Below are positions 1-11,268 of a DNA stretch of 64,000 bases, one piece after another (position 1 is the first letter of the stretch; every line of letters starts with the position of its first letter). This DNA is from Collybiopsis luxurians FD-317 M1 (taxonomy: Eukaryota; Basidiomycota; Agaricomycetes; Agaricales; Omphalotaceae). Where the stretch lies: assembly GCA_000827265.1 (NCBI GenBank), contig KN834796.1, forward strand, positions 1 through 64,000. Reading direction: 5' to 3'. Made by a program: the position numbers and the translations under genes. The notes under the pieces are model-generated. The model saw only the letters and a program-made list of their open reading frames with translations, searched no databases and was not told the origin of the DNA.

Positions 1-14
1 TCAGTCGCTGGAGT

Positions 15-45
15 TGAGAGAGAGAGAGAGAGAGGAGAGGGGAGG
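15..45. repeat. GA-rich microsatellite
   Basis: A run of alternating G and A near the left edge that passes into a purine-rich tract. It is a simple repeat with no coding content. Confidence 0.8.
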
Positions 46-697
46 AAAGGAATGAATCCACAATCTCAAGCTCGGGCTAGACGCCGTCACGGTGTGTTGG
101 GGGAGGAAAGGGTCATTCATTCGACAAGGCCTAGAGTTTCATATACGCTATCTGTATGTATGTACTTCTCGCCCATCACACTGAACCTGTAACTTAATGT
201 CAAAATTCGTCTGCAAGATCGACGATGACCAAACATATGCACCACGTACTTTATACTTTGAACATACTCACCGTACACATATACATTTCCTTTCAAACGT
301 TAATCATTGAGTCGAGGGAGCAACGCTGAATAGAGTCTGTATAGGCTGCACAGGTCTCTGTCCTGGATCTCCTTCAAGGATGAACAATAATCCTTGGTGA
401 AGTCGTTTGTGATGGTAACGATGTCGAGAATGGCGTCAATTGGCATGACACCGTCATCGCATCTCTTCTCATGTCTCAGGACATCCGGGTTATATACCTT
501 CTCCGATCCCTTCATGCGAAAACGCATCCTCAACTTATTGAAAACGAAAAGCTCTCAGAGAGCAACGAGGGTTGACTTGGTTTTTGCTTGTATGCAGTGG
601 AGTCGATGTGAGATTGCAAGTGGCGAAAACTGAAGCATGCTTGACCAAAAACATTCTTTCTCTTTCGACAACTTTTCAAATAAAATTTTTTATCGGT

Positions 698-785
698 GCC
701 ACTCGAGAAAGACGAAGAAAAAGATCAGCCTTTTCATCACCCGAAAGTCGGTGAAAAAGACTACTGTTTGTCTTTCTCGAGTGGC
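698..785. repeat. Nested inverted repeat
   Basis: Perfect 16-bp arms, GCCACTCGAGAAAGAC at 698-713 and its reverse complement at 770-785. The 56-base interior contains a second weak stem (around 731-756, TTTTCA...TGAAAA). It could be a very small fold-back element or a structured RNA end. I see no target-site duplication. Confidence 0.55.
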
Positions 786-1533
786 TATCCTTTTAGTTCG
801 TCCTTAGGCCGGGTACGACCGTTGAAGGTAGAATGAAATGACTAGTCCTAGTAAAAAAGTTCTTTTATAATTTCAAGCAAGACACAGTAACCAGTATTCA
901 CAAAAGTACGGTATACGGTACGGTATTTACATACGTACAAATACAGAAAACCAGTTTTTTTTTCGACCCCAGTGTACTTATGTATATGTATGTATATGTG
1001 AGGATAAATCAAATGCAAATCCAGAAAATGCAGTGGAAATGAGTAAGTAAGTAAGCGAGAGCGCGTAGTAATTTTTTCGGCATCCGACCGTCGTTGTATG
1101 GGAGGTATATGGACAGTGGATGGCAGGAGATGTAGTGTAATGTACTTTGATGTGAGATATATTGGATTGCACAAGAACAAACAGACTCGCTGGGGAGTAT
1201 TTTATGAGAGGAAATGGGAGCGATATGCATGTATGGGAAGGAGGGAGGGAGGGAGTGAGGATGACATAGGCGGAGGGAGATAATTGTTAACCGAAGAAAT
1301 GATCATGCTCCGAACGTTCCATTACGGGAAAGAGTTCACAGAGGGACATCAAAAGGACCGATAGGAAAGGAAAGCGACAGAAGGAATGACACGATTGTAT
1401 CGCAGGGGGTGCAGAGCGGGGTAGCGAACTGAAAGGAATTCAGGGCAAATACGTATGTCCATGCTTCCTGTCGCAAGTTCATAGATACAGAACGTCTACC
1501 CCGAGCAGCCCGAGGAACAGGATGCCCTGATGG

Positions 1534-2701
1534 TCATGAACCAGGCTCCTTCCTGCTGACAATCGTCATTAATCCTCGCACGCTCCCTTCCTTGGCCCGA
1601 TCCAGTTCTACCGGTTGGTGGTAGTCGGGTGTCCTAGGTGTGACGGGACTCGTAGAGGTGGTATCAACGACGGTTGCGTACGCAGCGTAATGAATATGAA
1701 CTTTGTATTTGCGATTTGCGAGACTCGTACTAGAGCCTGTGGAATTGGCTTTGCCCGTCCAAGTAGACCCCGAATCGCGTCGACGAGGTTTTCCTGGAGA
1801 CGAAAACGGACTCGTCGGTAACGAAGAGGATCTGGATGTGGCGGGCGGGGACGTTGCTGGTGCCGCTGTGGGTTGTGGAGAGGGAAATCGAGGTGAAGTG
1901 GGTGGTGAAAGAGTCGTTGGAATTAGCGGTGGAGGTCCAGAGATCGTACACGTCCACCTACAAAAATCGATCTCATAAGCGACAGGACTTTGCTGAAACG
2001 TCCAGGTCAAACACTCACCGCTCGCTATCCAAAGCGATCTTTTTCCCACCTCCAAAACCCATCCCAATCCCCGCCCGATTTTCAGCGTCCTCGAACAGTC
2101 TCGCCTTGGTCAGACGTAAAAGCAGCGGAAGGTTCACGCCTCCGGTACACACGAATGTATCCTTGCACTCGACTCGTTCCTTTTGCGAATCTGATGAAGT
2201 CCGGGTTAATGGAGGCAATTCGGAGGAGGAACAAGTCCAAGTGGACGAACGCGCCCTGCGGTTTTTCGTCGGCGTCGTGGGTAGGGTGAACATGGATTGA
2301 GGGGATGATGTGATGGGGTTCGCAGCTCTCGTTCCTTCAGTCCTCGTTCCTTCTTCAGCCTTATCTCGTTCTTCCTCTGATGAAGACTCAGACTCCTCTG
2401 ACGGGCGACGGCTGTGGCTATGAATGGGACTGAGGGCAGTTGCGCTACGTCGAACCTTGGATAGGAGGCTAGAGGCAACGGTGGAGATGGCTGGGGGTTT
2501 ATGTTTGAAGGACGGTGAGGACGGGGAGCGTGGTAGTTTTGGAGGTGATTGTGGTTGATTGGTGGCTGATGTTTCGGTTTTCGACATCTTGGGAGATGAC
2601 ATTGGAAAAGAGAGAAGGAGCGAGGAAGCGTTGTTTTTGAAGGAGACAATTCTGTTTCCGCAGCTGGTTTGGGAAATTGGGAATAGAAGAAATTCTGTCA
2701 A
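1534..2701 (-). CDS. Hypothetical Ser/Pro/Thr-rich protein, two exons
   Basis: Model complement(join(1534..1957,2019..2701)), 368 aa if the first ATG is used. The 61-bp intron has a GTGAGT donor and a TTTTTGTAG acceptor and joins the exons in frame. The protein is dominated by Ser, Pro, Thr and Arg with an acidic Ser/Glu patch (about residues 98-115). A more ordered stretch with two Cys lies near residues 180-195, and a glycine-rich GIGMGFGGGKK follows near 212-222. I recognise no domain. A later ATG (position 2605) would remove a hydrophobic N-terminal segment and may be the true start. Composition suggests a disordered, possibly phosphorylated regulator, but that is inference. In the second exon another frame also stays open for 75 codons, so the 3' reading is less certain than the 5' part. 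Confidence 0.5.
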
Positions 2702-4261
2702 GGCTTCACCAAACGATATATACTAAAATGGCCACTCACAAACAGCAAGACACAACAGAACACGACAGAACACGACAGACTACGACAGCCAGGGTAGACA
2801 ACGTGCAGAGCCGACGGTCACTCTTTATTAAGCGTCGCGTAAACGTGTTTTACCTTTTATGGAATGCGGGGTCCGGCTTCTCGGCGGGTTCCGTCTCCCT
2901 CTTCTATCTCCGCTCGGGCCCACCAGCAAAACTCTCCCCGACTGTCAACAGTCAGACGGTTAATTTAACGATAATCAACATCACCTTTGAGGATCATAGC
3001 CAGACGCGACAAGCGAACGGTTCTTTTTCTTGTCTTTCACAGAATTCAATGTAATACCGATGATACCGCAGTATTTGGAAAAAAAAAGCCTTAATCTCAA
3101 AAACAGCGGGAATGCTAGAGCACTTTCGCTTGAAGGATGAATGCAGCGCGAAAAGGAGCCGACTGTGGACTCTATTTGTAGAAGACTAGGGTCGCGAACG
3201 ATCATTGTATCGATAAGTTGCGCCATCTATCGCTGTAAGAAGTTTTTCAAAGGTGACAAATGGATGGTGAGAAATGGATAATTACCTCGAAGAATATCCG
3301 GACGAAGGCAGGGATTTTTTGCTTGGTATGGTATAGTTTAGAGTGGACCAGATCCAACGATCAGGAAGCGCAACTTTTCAAACGCCACAACGCGACAAAG
3401 ACCTGATTAGGGGTTGCTTCACTGGCAGAATACAAGGACCGTTGGGCTTTTACGGTAGTAAGCGGAAGCTTTTTCGAGGTCAAAGATCAGCAGCTATTCC
3501 GATGAAGAAGACAGGGATTTCGTGATTCGATAACCATCTAGACTGAAGGCACGGAGTAGAGTAGATGCGTGAATAAAGCGTAACCTTCTTCGAAGACGTT
3601 CAAATTGCCTCGAAGAGCAACTATTCGTAAAAACAAGTTTGTCAAGCGGGCGAGATGGACGCATAGAACCAAAAAATTTCTGATCTTCGCCAAGAACTTA
3701 CGTCCGAAAAGACTTGGGGGTAAGAATTGTGGGTCTTCAATGAGCCGACTGGGGCCAACCTTCGAGCTCATCCAGGTGCAGAGATTCTGATGCCAGTTAT
3801 TGAAGATCAAGTTCGTCCGCAGAGTACTAAAGAGAACAAAGGTCGTCGGATTTAGCAGACGCTGGCCATGCTCGGCCATGGCGAGGTCAATTCAAAGTGG
3901 TATCCCGGCCGTGCTTGGCACGTGAGCGTATTACAACTTGACAACTTCTCGGTCACGCTTTTTGGAATTTGGCAGTGGCTTTAACCCGAACCACCAAGTG
4001 TTTGCCAAGTGTAACTCGGATCCGTCTTACCGTTGGGTTGGAGCTGACAGGACATCGTGTATGGTTCCTTACTTTCACCTTCTAACTTTTCTCCGATTCC
4101 CTCGACGCGAAACTTACGTCGCCAAGATTTTCACGACAGATGGCCCAGCAGCCAGTCACAAAGAGCCGAGCGTTTTCATTATCAAACGGTCAAATCTGGT
4201 CAAATTTACAAGTGAAAAAAGTAGTATTTGGATATACGAAATGATGGATACAACGTGAAGA
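2702..4261. other. Intergenic stretch, no gene recognised
   Basis: It lies between two minus-strand genes, so it should hold the promoter of the Ser/Pro-rich gene and the 3' end of the RING gene. Frames of 60-125 codons occur on both strands (e.g. 2677-3054 plus, 3538-3879 minus), but none shows a domain or joins to another by plausible introns. A short direct repetition of 'cacaacagaacacgacagaa' type sequence lies at about 2750-2785. Confidence 0.4.
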
Positions 4262-5066
4262 TCACTCGTCCGAAGCAGCTACGTAGAGTCTGCGCAATTG
4301 GGTAACCTCTCCTGGCTCGTCGCAGATCGGACATTCGTGGGTGTACTTGAACGCCGCAGTGATGCACGGGGCACAAAACAGGTGCCCGCATCGAGTAGTG
4401 TAGATCGCGGCGCAGTCGTCCTTCTCGCACATGGGGCACACGAATTGGTGGGTAAGGTTCTCTTCATCCTCATCATCTTCTCCTTCATCATCTGACTCTC
4501 CGTTACTCTCCTGCGAAACAGGATCAACAAGGTCTTCCTCGTCTTCAAAATCAAAATCGTCCCAGGCTTCCCAGGAGTTATCATCATCAGCAGCTCGTTT
4601 GTGCGCTTGACTTTCGGGAGGAACGCCATCGGGATACCGCTCGAGGCCTTGTTCGTCCTCCCAGTCATCATCGTCGTCATCGACGCTTTGGTAGTAGGGT
4701 GGATAATCATCTTCGTCGTCCGAGTCAGAGTCGTCGCTAGAGCGATGAACTCGGTCGAGGTGGTATTCTAACCCCTCGGCGGTTTTAAAGTGTCTTCTGC
4801 ATTCTTCGCAATAGTGGTGGCCAACTGCGATGACAAAGTGCTACAGAGAAGAGAACGCATTCAGTAAGTTGTTCGTCATCTCCGGTGGGAGATCTTTGAG
4901 AGCAAAAACTTACTTTGCGAAGAGTATGCAGGTTGAGGAAACGGCGGTCACAAATGTGACATTGCGGGTGGTCTTTCGACGCTTGGATGTGTTGGTCCCG
5001 CTCATAGGCATTGGTAAAGTAATCGTCGTGAGCGGCGCAGTATGAATAGCCAGCGGTGTACGACAT
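4262..5066 (-). CDS. C2H2 and RING zinc-finger protein (putative E3 ligase)
   Basis: Model complement(join(4262..4840,4914..5066)), 243 aa, with a 73-bp intron (GTAAGT...CTGTAG). The N-terminal 80 residues contain paired Cys/His: CAAHDDYFTNAYERDQHI, then CHICDRRFLNLHTL, then CEECRRHFKTAEGLEYHLDRVH, the last a good C2H2 finger. A long Asp/Glu/Ser-rich acidic region follows (about 85-185). The C-terminus is a C3HC4 RING: CPMCEK, then RCGHLFCAPC, then CPIC, close to the stop. A RING of this type usually recruits an E2 ubiquitin-conjugating enzyme. The C2H2 part may bind nucleic acid or substrate. The RING frame is not the longest open frame here and was found by following the splice. Substrate and cell site are unknown. 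Confidence 0.8.
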
Positions 5067-6054
5067 GATGGTGGATGATAAAAGCAGTTAGAGCGCGTGT
5101 GTTAAAAGACTAGAGTTTGTGTTGGGTAGTAAAAGGCCAGTTGTTACTGTGGGTGCTCGAGTTACGAGTTCAAGTTTGTTGGATCATTCTCGCTCATCTT
5201 GCCCCGTCTTTTATAGATTTTCGGACTCTGAGACGGGGGTGCAGAGAAGGGGCTACAGATGGTATCCTATCTGGGCCCAGGCCTCTGAAAAACCCTTTTT
5301 GCACCGCATTTCGAAGATCAGAGCAGGAGGATTAGGTATAAGCGCTGAGTCGGGGGTCTTGAAGGGGGTGAAAGACTCGAACAGGAGCATCTTTCGTCCC
5401 GCCTTTTCGGAGACGAGCGCTATGCACTCAGGGCGTCCGGCTTCCAGCTGCGTGAAGCAGAGAAGATGTTATGCTTCCCCGCTAACGGTATGTAGACTTT
5501 ATCTCCGTTTAAGCCTCCGTTTCTTACATATTTTGTGGGGCAGGTACCAGGACTTGGCGAGCCAGTGGCGGTGTTTCTGGTTGTACTCAGGGGCACGCTC
5601 CTGGCTGCCTGAGTCGCAGAGGAGCGATCGTGTGTGGATTGGCCGTTCAAAGTGGGATGAGTTCTTTCAGTTCTCAGTATTTAGTTCTTATATCCTGTCT
5701 AGTTGGGCCTGACAATGTCAGAAGTAGCGGGACGAATGAATTCGCCTCGGTTTTATGTTGTGCCCTTTCGAAGCAGTCGCCGTCAAATAATAATATAATC
5801 AAGCTATTTATTCGTGCCACGTCATGGATTGTCCGATAAGAAACCTTCTAACATTCTGTGTTCTGAGACTTGCTGAAGGGCGATGCAGACGTAGTTGGCA
5901 GGATCTGGAACCTCCTCTTTCGCTTTGCCCCTGTGATAGAATAGCAAGTGATCGATGTACAGGAACGCGTTCTCGAGTGAAATTGTTATTACAACATGCC
6001 CCAACATGTATACTAGACAGGTCGCCAAAAGCCCATCAATACTTTCTAAACTCA
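5067..6054. other. Intergenic stretch, one long anonymous frame
   Basis: It lies upstream of the RING gene and downstream of the DUF3602 gene (both minus). A 197-codon plus-strand frame (5119-5712) is unusually long for chance but has no recognisable motif, no hydrophobic core pattern and no second exon. I see nothing else here. Confidence 0.35.
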
Positions 6055-7120
6055 TCAAGCTTGCTGCCCGTTACTGCCCTCGCCGGTCCCCGTCGTCTGA
6101 CTGCAAGAGGGATCAGACGAAAGAATTGGACGGTTAATCTTTCAAAAACATCTTACCTACCATTAGAATCTCCACCAGTGTTTCGTTTGATGTTGCCTAT
6201 ACCTCCTCTGCCTGTCGATAGCATGTTGCGTGTTGGAGACGTTTGAGAGGGCGATCGTGCATCTGGAGTATCGGAAGACCGCTGTTCATTATGAAAGAGA
6301 GACGATGTAAGGATCGTGACCCAGGAAAAAAAAAGACTGGATACAAACAGTTGAGACGAGAGTTATAGTATCGGCGTCGAACTGGTCTTGAGCCGGTACA
6401 CGTATATTGCCTGCACCTCCTCGTCCGGTACTAGAAAATGGCTGCCAAGACTTCCGTTAGTTTCTTAGAGAACTGAATGAGTGAATGAATAGGCATGCGC
6501 ACAAGTCCAGTTGGCACTGACGGCCTCGTAACCTCTCTGCCTCGAGAAGGGGACGTCGAATGCTCCAAAGTCGAATTCTCCGGGACACTCGAAGGGGTGA
6601 TGATATTTCCAAGTCCTCCTCTTCCCGAAGAACGCTGCCGAAGAATCAGAACGCAGAACCCTTGTCAGGAACATCCAGAACTACACACTCGTAAACCCTC
6701 CCGGCCCCTCGATACCGAACGTTCACCTAAAATACCTAAAAATCAATTCAGTAAATGCTTCTCAAGTCCCATATCTATTTGAATGGGCTGCTGAGTGGAA
6801 TATGATGCCGGCAGCCCAAGAAACATAACATAGATAAGGAACGACGATAAGAGACAGTTGGCTTTATCTCTCGACTTTAACTTGTACCGCCATCATCTGT
6901 TCCCTTTTTTCCTGCAAAAGGCAAGTCCCTTACCTTGCTGGGAGACCATTGTGGCGGTAGAGCTAGCCAACGACATATTGTCGAAATCTGTTGCTGGCCG
7001 CTGGGGGCTGCGACCTCTGCTTAGCGCCCGGTTGATTCTAGCGCCTAGAGAAGACATCTGGTCCGAAAAGGTCCTCCTTTCTGGAGGTAAAGAAGTGTTC
7101 CGTCTGTCAGTGTTGTTCAT
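6055..7120 (-). CDS. DUF3602 / PAR32-type protein with three GRGG repeats
   Basis: Model complement(join(6055..6100,6157..6281,6349..6441,6503..6634,6689..6726,6934..7120)), six exons, 206 aa. All phases agree. The signature repeat of the family appears three times: SSGRGGLGNI (exon 3), SSTGRGGAGNI (exon 4) and LSTGRGGIGNI (exon 5). SRGR-type motifs precede them (residues near 35, 65 and 105). The remainder is Ser/Pro/Thr-rich and probably disordered. In yeast, Par32, which carries such repeats, is a phosphoprotein that restrains ammonium transporters downstream of TORC1/Npr1 signalling; whether this basidiomycete member does the same is inference. No exon is long and the frame changes at each intron, so the gene is easily missed. 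The protein is on the short side for the family. Confidence 0.82.
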
Positions 7121-9031
7121 GGATGATGGATGTCAAGAGGCAAGAATGGTCAGCAAGAGAGGCCTGAGCAATGATGATGGCGCTTTGGCACGCTTTAAAC
7201 CGGGCGGTTCATGGCATCCCATCAACATTTCTCAGAGTCATAGCGCGCAATTGCGTTGACAAATCCCAACACTACGACTGAATTCGTCACGTTCGTCCCT
7301 TTGTACTATCCCCTCAAAAGGATATGTCATTCAAATCAACGAGAATCAGAGAATCAGTCTCCCGCACATGCTCAATTCGACTGTCGGACTTGGAATATTT
7401 ACGCCTGGTTAATGCCTTCTGTGAATTTGTGGCCTCAAGGATCCTCGCATCCTTCAGAAAAGGCCCCAGGAACATGACGAAGAAAACGAAATCGCTAGTG
7501 CAAGTTCGCGTGCTTCCGATCCCAATTCTACTTGGTTGTCATAGGATGTCTTCAAGGTCCGGAAAGAGAATTCATCAAGATCTTTCCCGGGTCCATCGTA
7601 TTTACTACTAAACCGCATCCTTCCTGTGGGTTCCAATATTCTCCTTCCTGCAGGGCCAAGAAGGACGGCCGTCTGTACAATTTGTCTTTCAAAAGGATCA
7701 CATGCGAAAATTTCAGAACCCTTTCCGACATTCTGTGGCGAGAAATCTGTGTGGAAGATGCCTCTAGGCGGCAGAATGCGCTAAGCGTTGCCGGCCGTTC
7801 ATCATACAGTCGTCAAGTCCGCGTTGCGTTACTTGGATGTGCTGGCAGCTCTATCCTTTAATAGACGTCTATTTTTTTCTCGACCACAACTTCGTCGTCC
7901 TATTTCTGTAACTACACAATGCCAGAGAGGAGACGAATTTACTTTGTTTCGCAAATGAGCTCGTTTTGAGACTAACAGGACCGCGGGATGGGGATTGTGC
8001 GTTGCAAATTATCACATTTCAAGGAAAACCACTAAGCGAGGAAATTCAAACGTTCGCTCCGGAATTACCAGGCTCATGAACAACTGACCCAGCTATTCAG
8101 GCCTTTTACGTCTGTTCAGCTTTTTGCTGCCAACGCGGGTTTTTCAAGGGACTCCGGAAATTACGTTCTCTGCGCTTAGGGCTAATTGGAGTCGACGTTG
8201 TTGCTTAATACTTTCAATTCGAGGTGCGACGCCGTCGCGAGCTCCCTCTTGAACTCCTGGCTTACGTCGTCAACAGATTCCACTCTGAATAATGTCTACC
8301 GGTAGCTCTAGTTCACTCGCTCGTCGTCACGAATATTTCTCCGGCATTTTACTGGCACCGTCATCGTCACGAAAAAGAAAAACCAGCAAATTCCCGGTTC
8401 CACCTTGGACGTACAGCCAGATGCTTTAGGATTTTCTGAGATTCTGCTGTCCAACCTTCCTGGTCTGCCATTTCTTGGTACCATCGTTGTCAAAACTGAA
8501 AAAGCCAACGAATTTTCGGATCTACCTTGAGCCTATAATAAGACGCATTTGCATTTTTCCGTGCAAGATGCCCAACTCTTCAATCCGGTCTTCCAGGACC
8601 GTTATTCCAGATCTGCAGCCGTTCCAGAAGGTTCTATGATCAAGCCCTTCAATCACGACAAGATTATGCTAGGGTTGAGATGAAGTAAGGAACGTCTTTA
8701 TAATGCAGCGAAGAAGGGACAATGGTACGTCACTGAAGTTCGATCTCTCCGTACGCATGGAAACTCATAAGATTGGTCAGTTACGCTGGCTAGAGCTCTA
8801 CGTATTACTAATACTGCACCAACGAAGCTTGTAAAATTTGCATCAATGTCCCAAAAAAATTAATTCGAATGGGAAAACGAATATGAAGACTCGAAAGTTC
8901 GTGCAAGGTTCATTGCTTAATAGTCCTCGTACCGAGCTATGACATTCGCCTCTTACGCTCTTGCACCTCTCCGGCTAATATTGACGACGGCGAACCAGCG
9001 GTCGTCGGTACGGCCGTGCAACAGGCGGCGG
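7121..9031. other. Intergenic stretch with possible degraded coding remnants
   Basis: No complete gene found. Near 8245-8300 the plus strand reads ELPLELLAYVVNRFHSE then a stop, which resembles the first helix of an F-box. The following 350 bases contain two related segments (about 8331-8410 and 8480-8535), so a decayed F-box gene is possible. The part from about 8775 on belongs to the duplicated F-box unit. The 7532-7861 plus-strand frame (109 codons) is unassigned. Confidence 0.35.
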
Positions 9032-10870
9032 TCAATAATCGTCTTCGGATTCGTCGTCGTCACCGCCTGAAACCTCTCCTTCCTCCTCATCCTCGCTAGC
9101 TTCTTCATCTTCCTCACTTGCACTCTGGTCCTCATCTTCCGCCCCTGGGAACCCCACCACTTTGACCTCCAGAGATAGTCCCGCATCGACCAGGGGCGCC
9201 AAACGAGTTCGGATCACCTCGAGCAAAGTAGTTCGTTTTTCTCGAAATAGCTCCAACAGCTCCAGGTCTTCATCGTCCTCCACCCCAATGTTACAGAGTT
9301 CCGCCCATTCTTGGGAAAAGTTTAGCGTGAACTTGAATCGTTGCAAGCCGATCACCGACCGATTTGGACCTGGAGCATATCGCGACTCGACTAGCGCGCA
9401 AACGAGCTCTGGCGCCTGTTCTGATTCTTCCAAACTCCCGTCGCCGGTTATCTCTAAGGTTTGCAGCCGGGGAAATGCTTTCTTGGAAAGCCCAACTGAA
9501 ATATGATCAGGAAGAAAGCAATAATAATCATGAACACTGAGCGTGGAGATGGAGTCTTGGACGCTGGATAGGATAGAGTCTGCGCTCTCCCCGTCGTAAC
9601 CGGCAAGATGAAGGCTTTGTAGAGAACACCGAGGTAGCCCCCCAGACTCGCGCCTCAGCAGCGCTACGATCTCGGCTGGGTGAGGATGTGCGTATGAAGT
9701 ATTTTTGTGAAGACAAAGCTTTTTCAAATTCGGGAAGAACAGTGTCAGAAGCGCATGCGGAGAACAGTTTTTTTCGGAACGAAGATGCAACTCTCGTAGA
9801 TGATGGTGGGTCAGGATACGCGGGCGTGCATTTGCATCCTTGTCAGGGTCCTCGCACCGATATCCACCGAGGATACAGACTTCCAAGAGATTACAAGAAT
9901 CGAATAGTTCCTCGAGGGAGGTCCCCGAATAGAAAGAAAGTTCAAGGTAAGTAAGCCTCTTGAAATTGACGGAAAGGAGGTGCAGGTTCGACATGTCGGG
10001 CATTGTGATGGATCGGAGGTTCGGAAATGGATCTTTGCCTTTCAAGGCTAAGAATCGGCTAGCTTGTAGGAAAGATTGGTTGGACACAAACAGCTTCAGG
10101 GTATTCCAGGTCTGCGAATACTCTAACAGCATCATCCATAGCTGCTCGGCCTTGGAAAACGGGATGTCACCGATCGACATTGGAGAGCCGCGAACGGCAA
10201 TCTTCAGCGGGACGTGGCGAGAACGAGACAGATGTTGTTTGATATGGGATATATCAAGAGAGCCGTGCCGAAAGAAGTCTAGATCTACAGATATAGATGC
10301 CCATAGCCCGGGAATGGAATGCGCAATCTCTCTCCAGTGAGAACAGACCTGAGTAATTGGCAAGACCACATCATGCTTGCAACAATGTCCGATCGTAAGG
10401 GAGTACTCCCACTGGGACATGTAATGTTCAAAAATTTCTTGCAGAATTTCGATCGGGAGTTTTCGAATGGGTGAAACGATAGATTGCGTGCGTCCAAGAA
10501 GGTTTGTCAAAAGCTGGTATGAATGTTCCAGTTCAGCCAGTATGCGCTTGGTTTCGAGAATATCTTGATAGCAGCCGGAAACATCAGCCTCCAACCCCTC
10601 AGTTAAGGCGAGAACACGCTCCCTTTGAACATTCGGGATGGATCCTGTACGAAGTTGGGAATTGATGAACGAGATTTGGAACGGATTAACGTGTGTCCAT
10701 GAGGTGCATTTTCTTTTATTCGAAAATTGCAGCATCCTTTTGGGGCTCTCTGATTGATATAACAAACTATTACGACAATCTGAACTCGCCTTAAATTCGA
10801 TTGATGAACACGAACCTATAGGACTTGAACGCGAGGCTTTTTTGACAGGTTGAGTCGAGACTCTGAGCAA
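9032..10870 (-). CDS. F-box protein, tandem copy 1
   Basis: Single-exon frame of 612 codons. The paralogue next door begins at the equivalent of the second in-frame ATG (position 10735, MLQFSN), so the functional start is probably there, giving 567 aa. A coiled-coil-like stretch (residues 90-125 of the long form) leads into an F-box: SPIRKLPIEILQEIFEHY at about 133-150, with VCSHWREIAHSIPGLW some 25 residues later. This is the usual arrangement of agaricomycete F-box proteins. The next 350 residues have irregular Leu-rich repeats (e.g. LRELHLRSE, LQSLHLAGY, LQTLEITGD). The tail is strongly acidic (Glu/Asp/Ser, last 40 residues). The expected role is substrate receptor in an SCF (Skp1-cullin-F-box) ubiquitin ligase, with the repeats choosing the substrate; the substrate is unknown. 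Confidence 0.85.
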   Translation of the reverse strand: MLRVSTQPVKKASRSSPIGSCSSIEFKASSDCRNSLLYQSESPKRMLQFSNKRKCTSWTHVNPFQISFINSQLRTGSIPNVQRERVLALTEGLEADVSGCYQDILETKRILAELEHSYQLLTNLLGRTQSIVSPIRKLPIEILQEIFEHYMSQWEYSLTIGHCCKHDVVLPITQVCSHWREIAHSIPGLWASISVDLDFFRHGSLDISHIKQHLSRSRHVPLKIAVRGSPMSIGDIPFSKAEQLWMMLLEYSQTWNTLKLFVSNQSFLQASRFLALKGKDPFPNLRSITMPDMSNLHLLSVNFKRLTYLELSFYSGTSLEELFDSCNLLEVCILGGYRCEDPDKDANARPRILTHHHLRELHLRSEKNCSPHALLTLFFPNLKKLCLHKNTSYAHPHPAEIVALLRRESGGLPRCSLQSLHLAGYDGESADSILSSVQDSISTLSVHDYYCFLPDHISVGLSKKAFPRLQTLEITGDGSLEESEQAPELVCALVESRYAPGPNRSVIGLQRFKFTLNFSQEWAELCNIGVEDDEDLELLELFREKRTTLLEVIRTRLAPLVDAGLSLEVKVVGFPGAEDEDQSASEEDEEASEDEEEGEVSGGDDDESEDDY

Positions 10871-11192
10871 ATAACAAGAAGCAAGAAGCGATTAGTTGGA
10901 CATTGAGCAATGAGAGGATATAGAGTCGAACAAAGGATACATCGACGCGTTTGGCAAATTTGAATTCAGATAGGTATGACAAATCATATCACGTGCAGTA
11001 AAACGAGCGCTAAATTGGTCCACGCTGGTCAGAGCTCTACATATTACTTGTACTACACCAGTGAAGGTTGTACAGACTGCAGCAATGTCAAAAAATCCGA
11101 TTGGAATCGTACTAAAATGAAATGAATACCCGAAAATTTCCTAATACGGAGCTAATCTATTCGTCTCTTTCACTCTGTGCAACAGACAGCAG
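10871..11192. other. Spacer between F-box copies
   Basis: It contains the upstream region of copy 1 and the downstream region of copy 2. The segment 11024-11125 resembles 8775-8880 (both read 'agagctctac-tatta' and continue alike), marking the 3' end of the duplicated unit. A 40-bp segment at 10974-11018 (TATGACAAATCATATCACGT...) recurs at 13749-13794 with a few changes. Confidence 0.6.
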
Positions 11193-11268
11193 TCAATAAT
11201 CTTCTTCGGATTCGTCGTCGTCGTTACTGCTACCGCTTGAATTCTCTCCTCCTTCACCTTCTTGTTCC

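Larger units (their letters stand above)
1..1533. other. Intergenic stretch, no gene recognised
   Basis: Open frames are short, overlap on both strands and contain no motif I recognise. The longest is a 110-codon minus-strand frame at 848-1180 over TA-rich simple sequence. A 77-codon minus-strand frame at 300-533 could be part of an exon, but nothing links it to neighbouring exons. The stretch holds an inverted repeat (698-785) and TATG/GTAA-type simple repeats near 970-1055. Confidence 0.5.

Noticed and set aside
848..1180. 110-codon minus-strand frame
   Set aside because: Built on TATG/TACA simple sequence and overlapped by equally long frames in other registers.
4279..4710. 143-codon minus-strand frame
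   Set aside because: Shadow of the RING gene's acidic exon in another frame; the true frame has the C3HC4 cysteines.
5119..5712. 197-codon plus-strand frame
   Set aside because: No domain, no splice partner and no homologous copy; it lies in the upstream region of the minus-strand RING gene and is probably chance.
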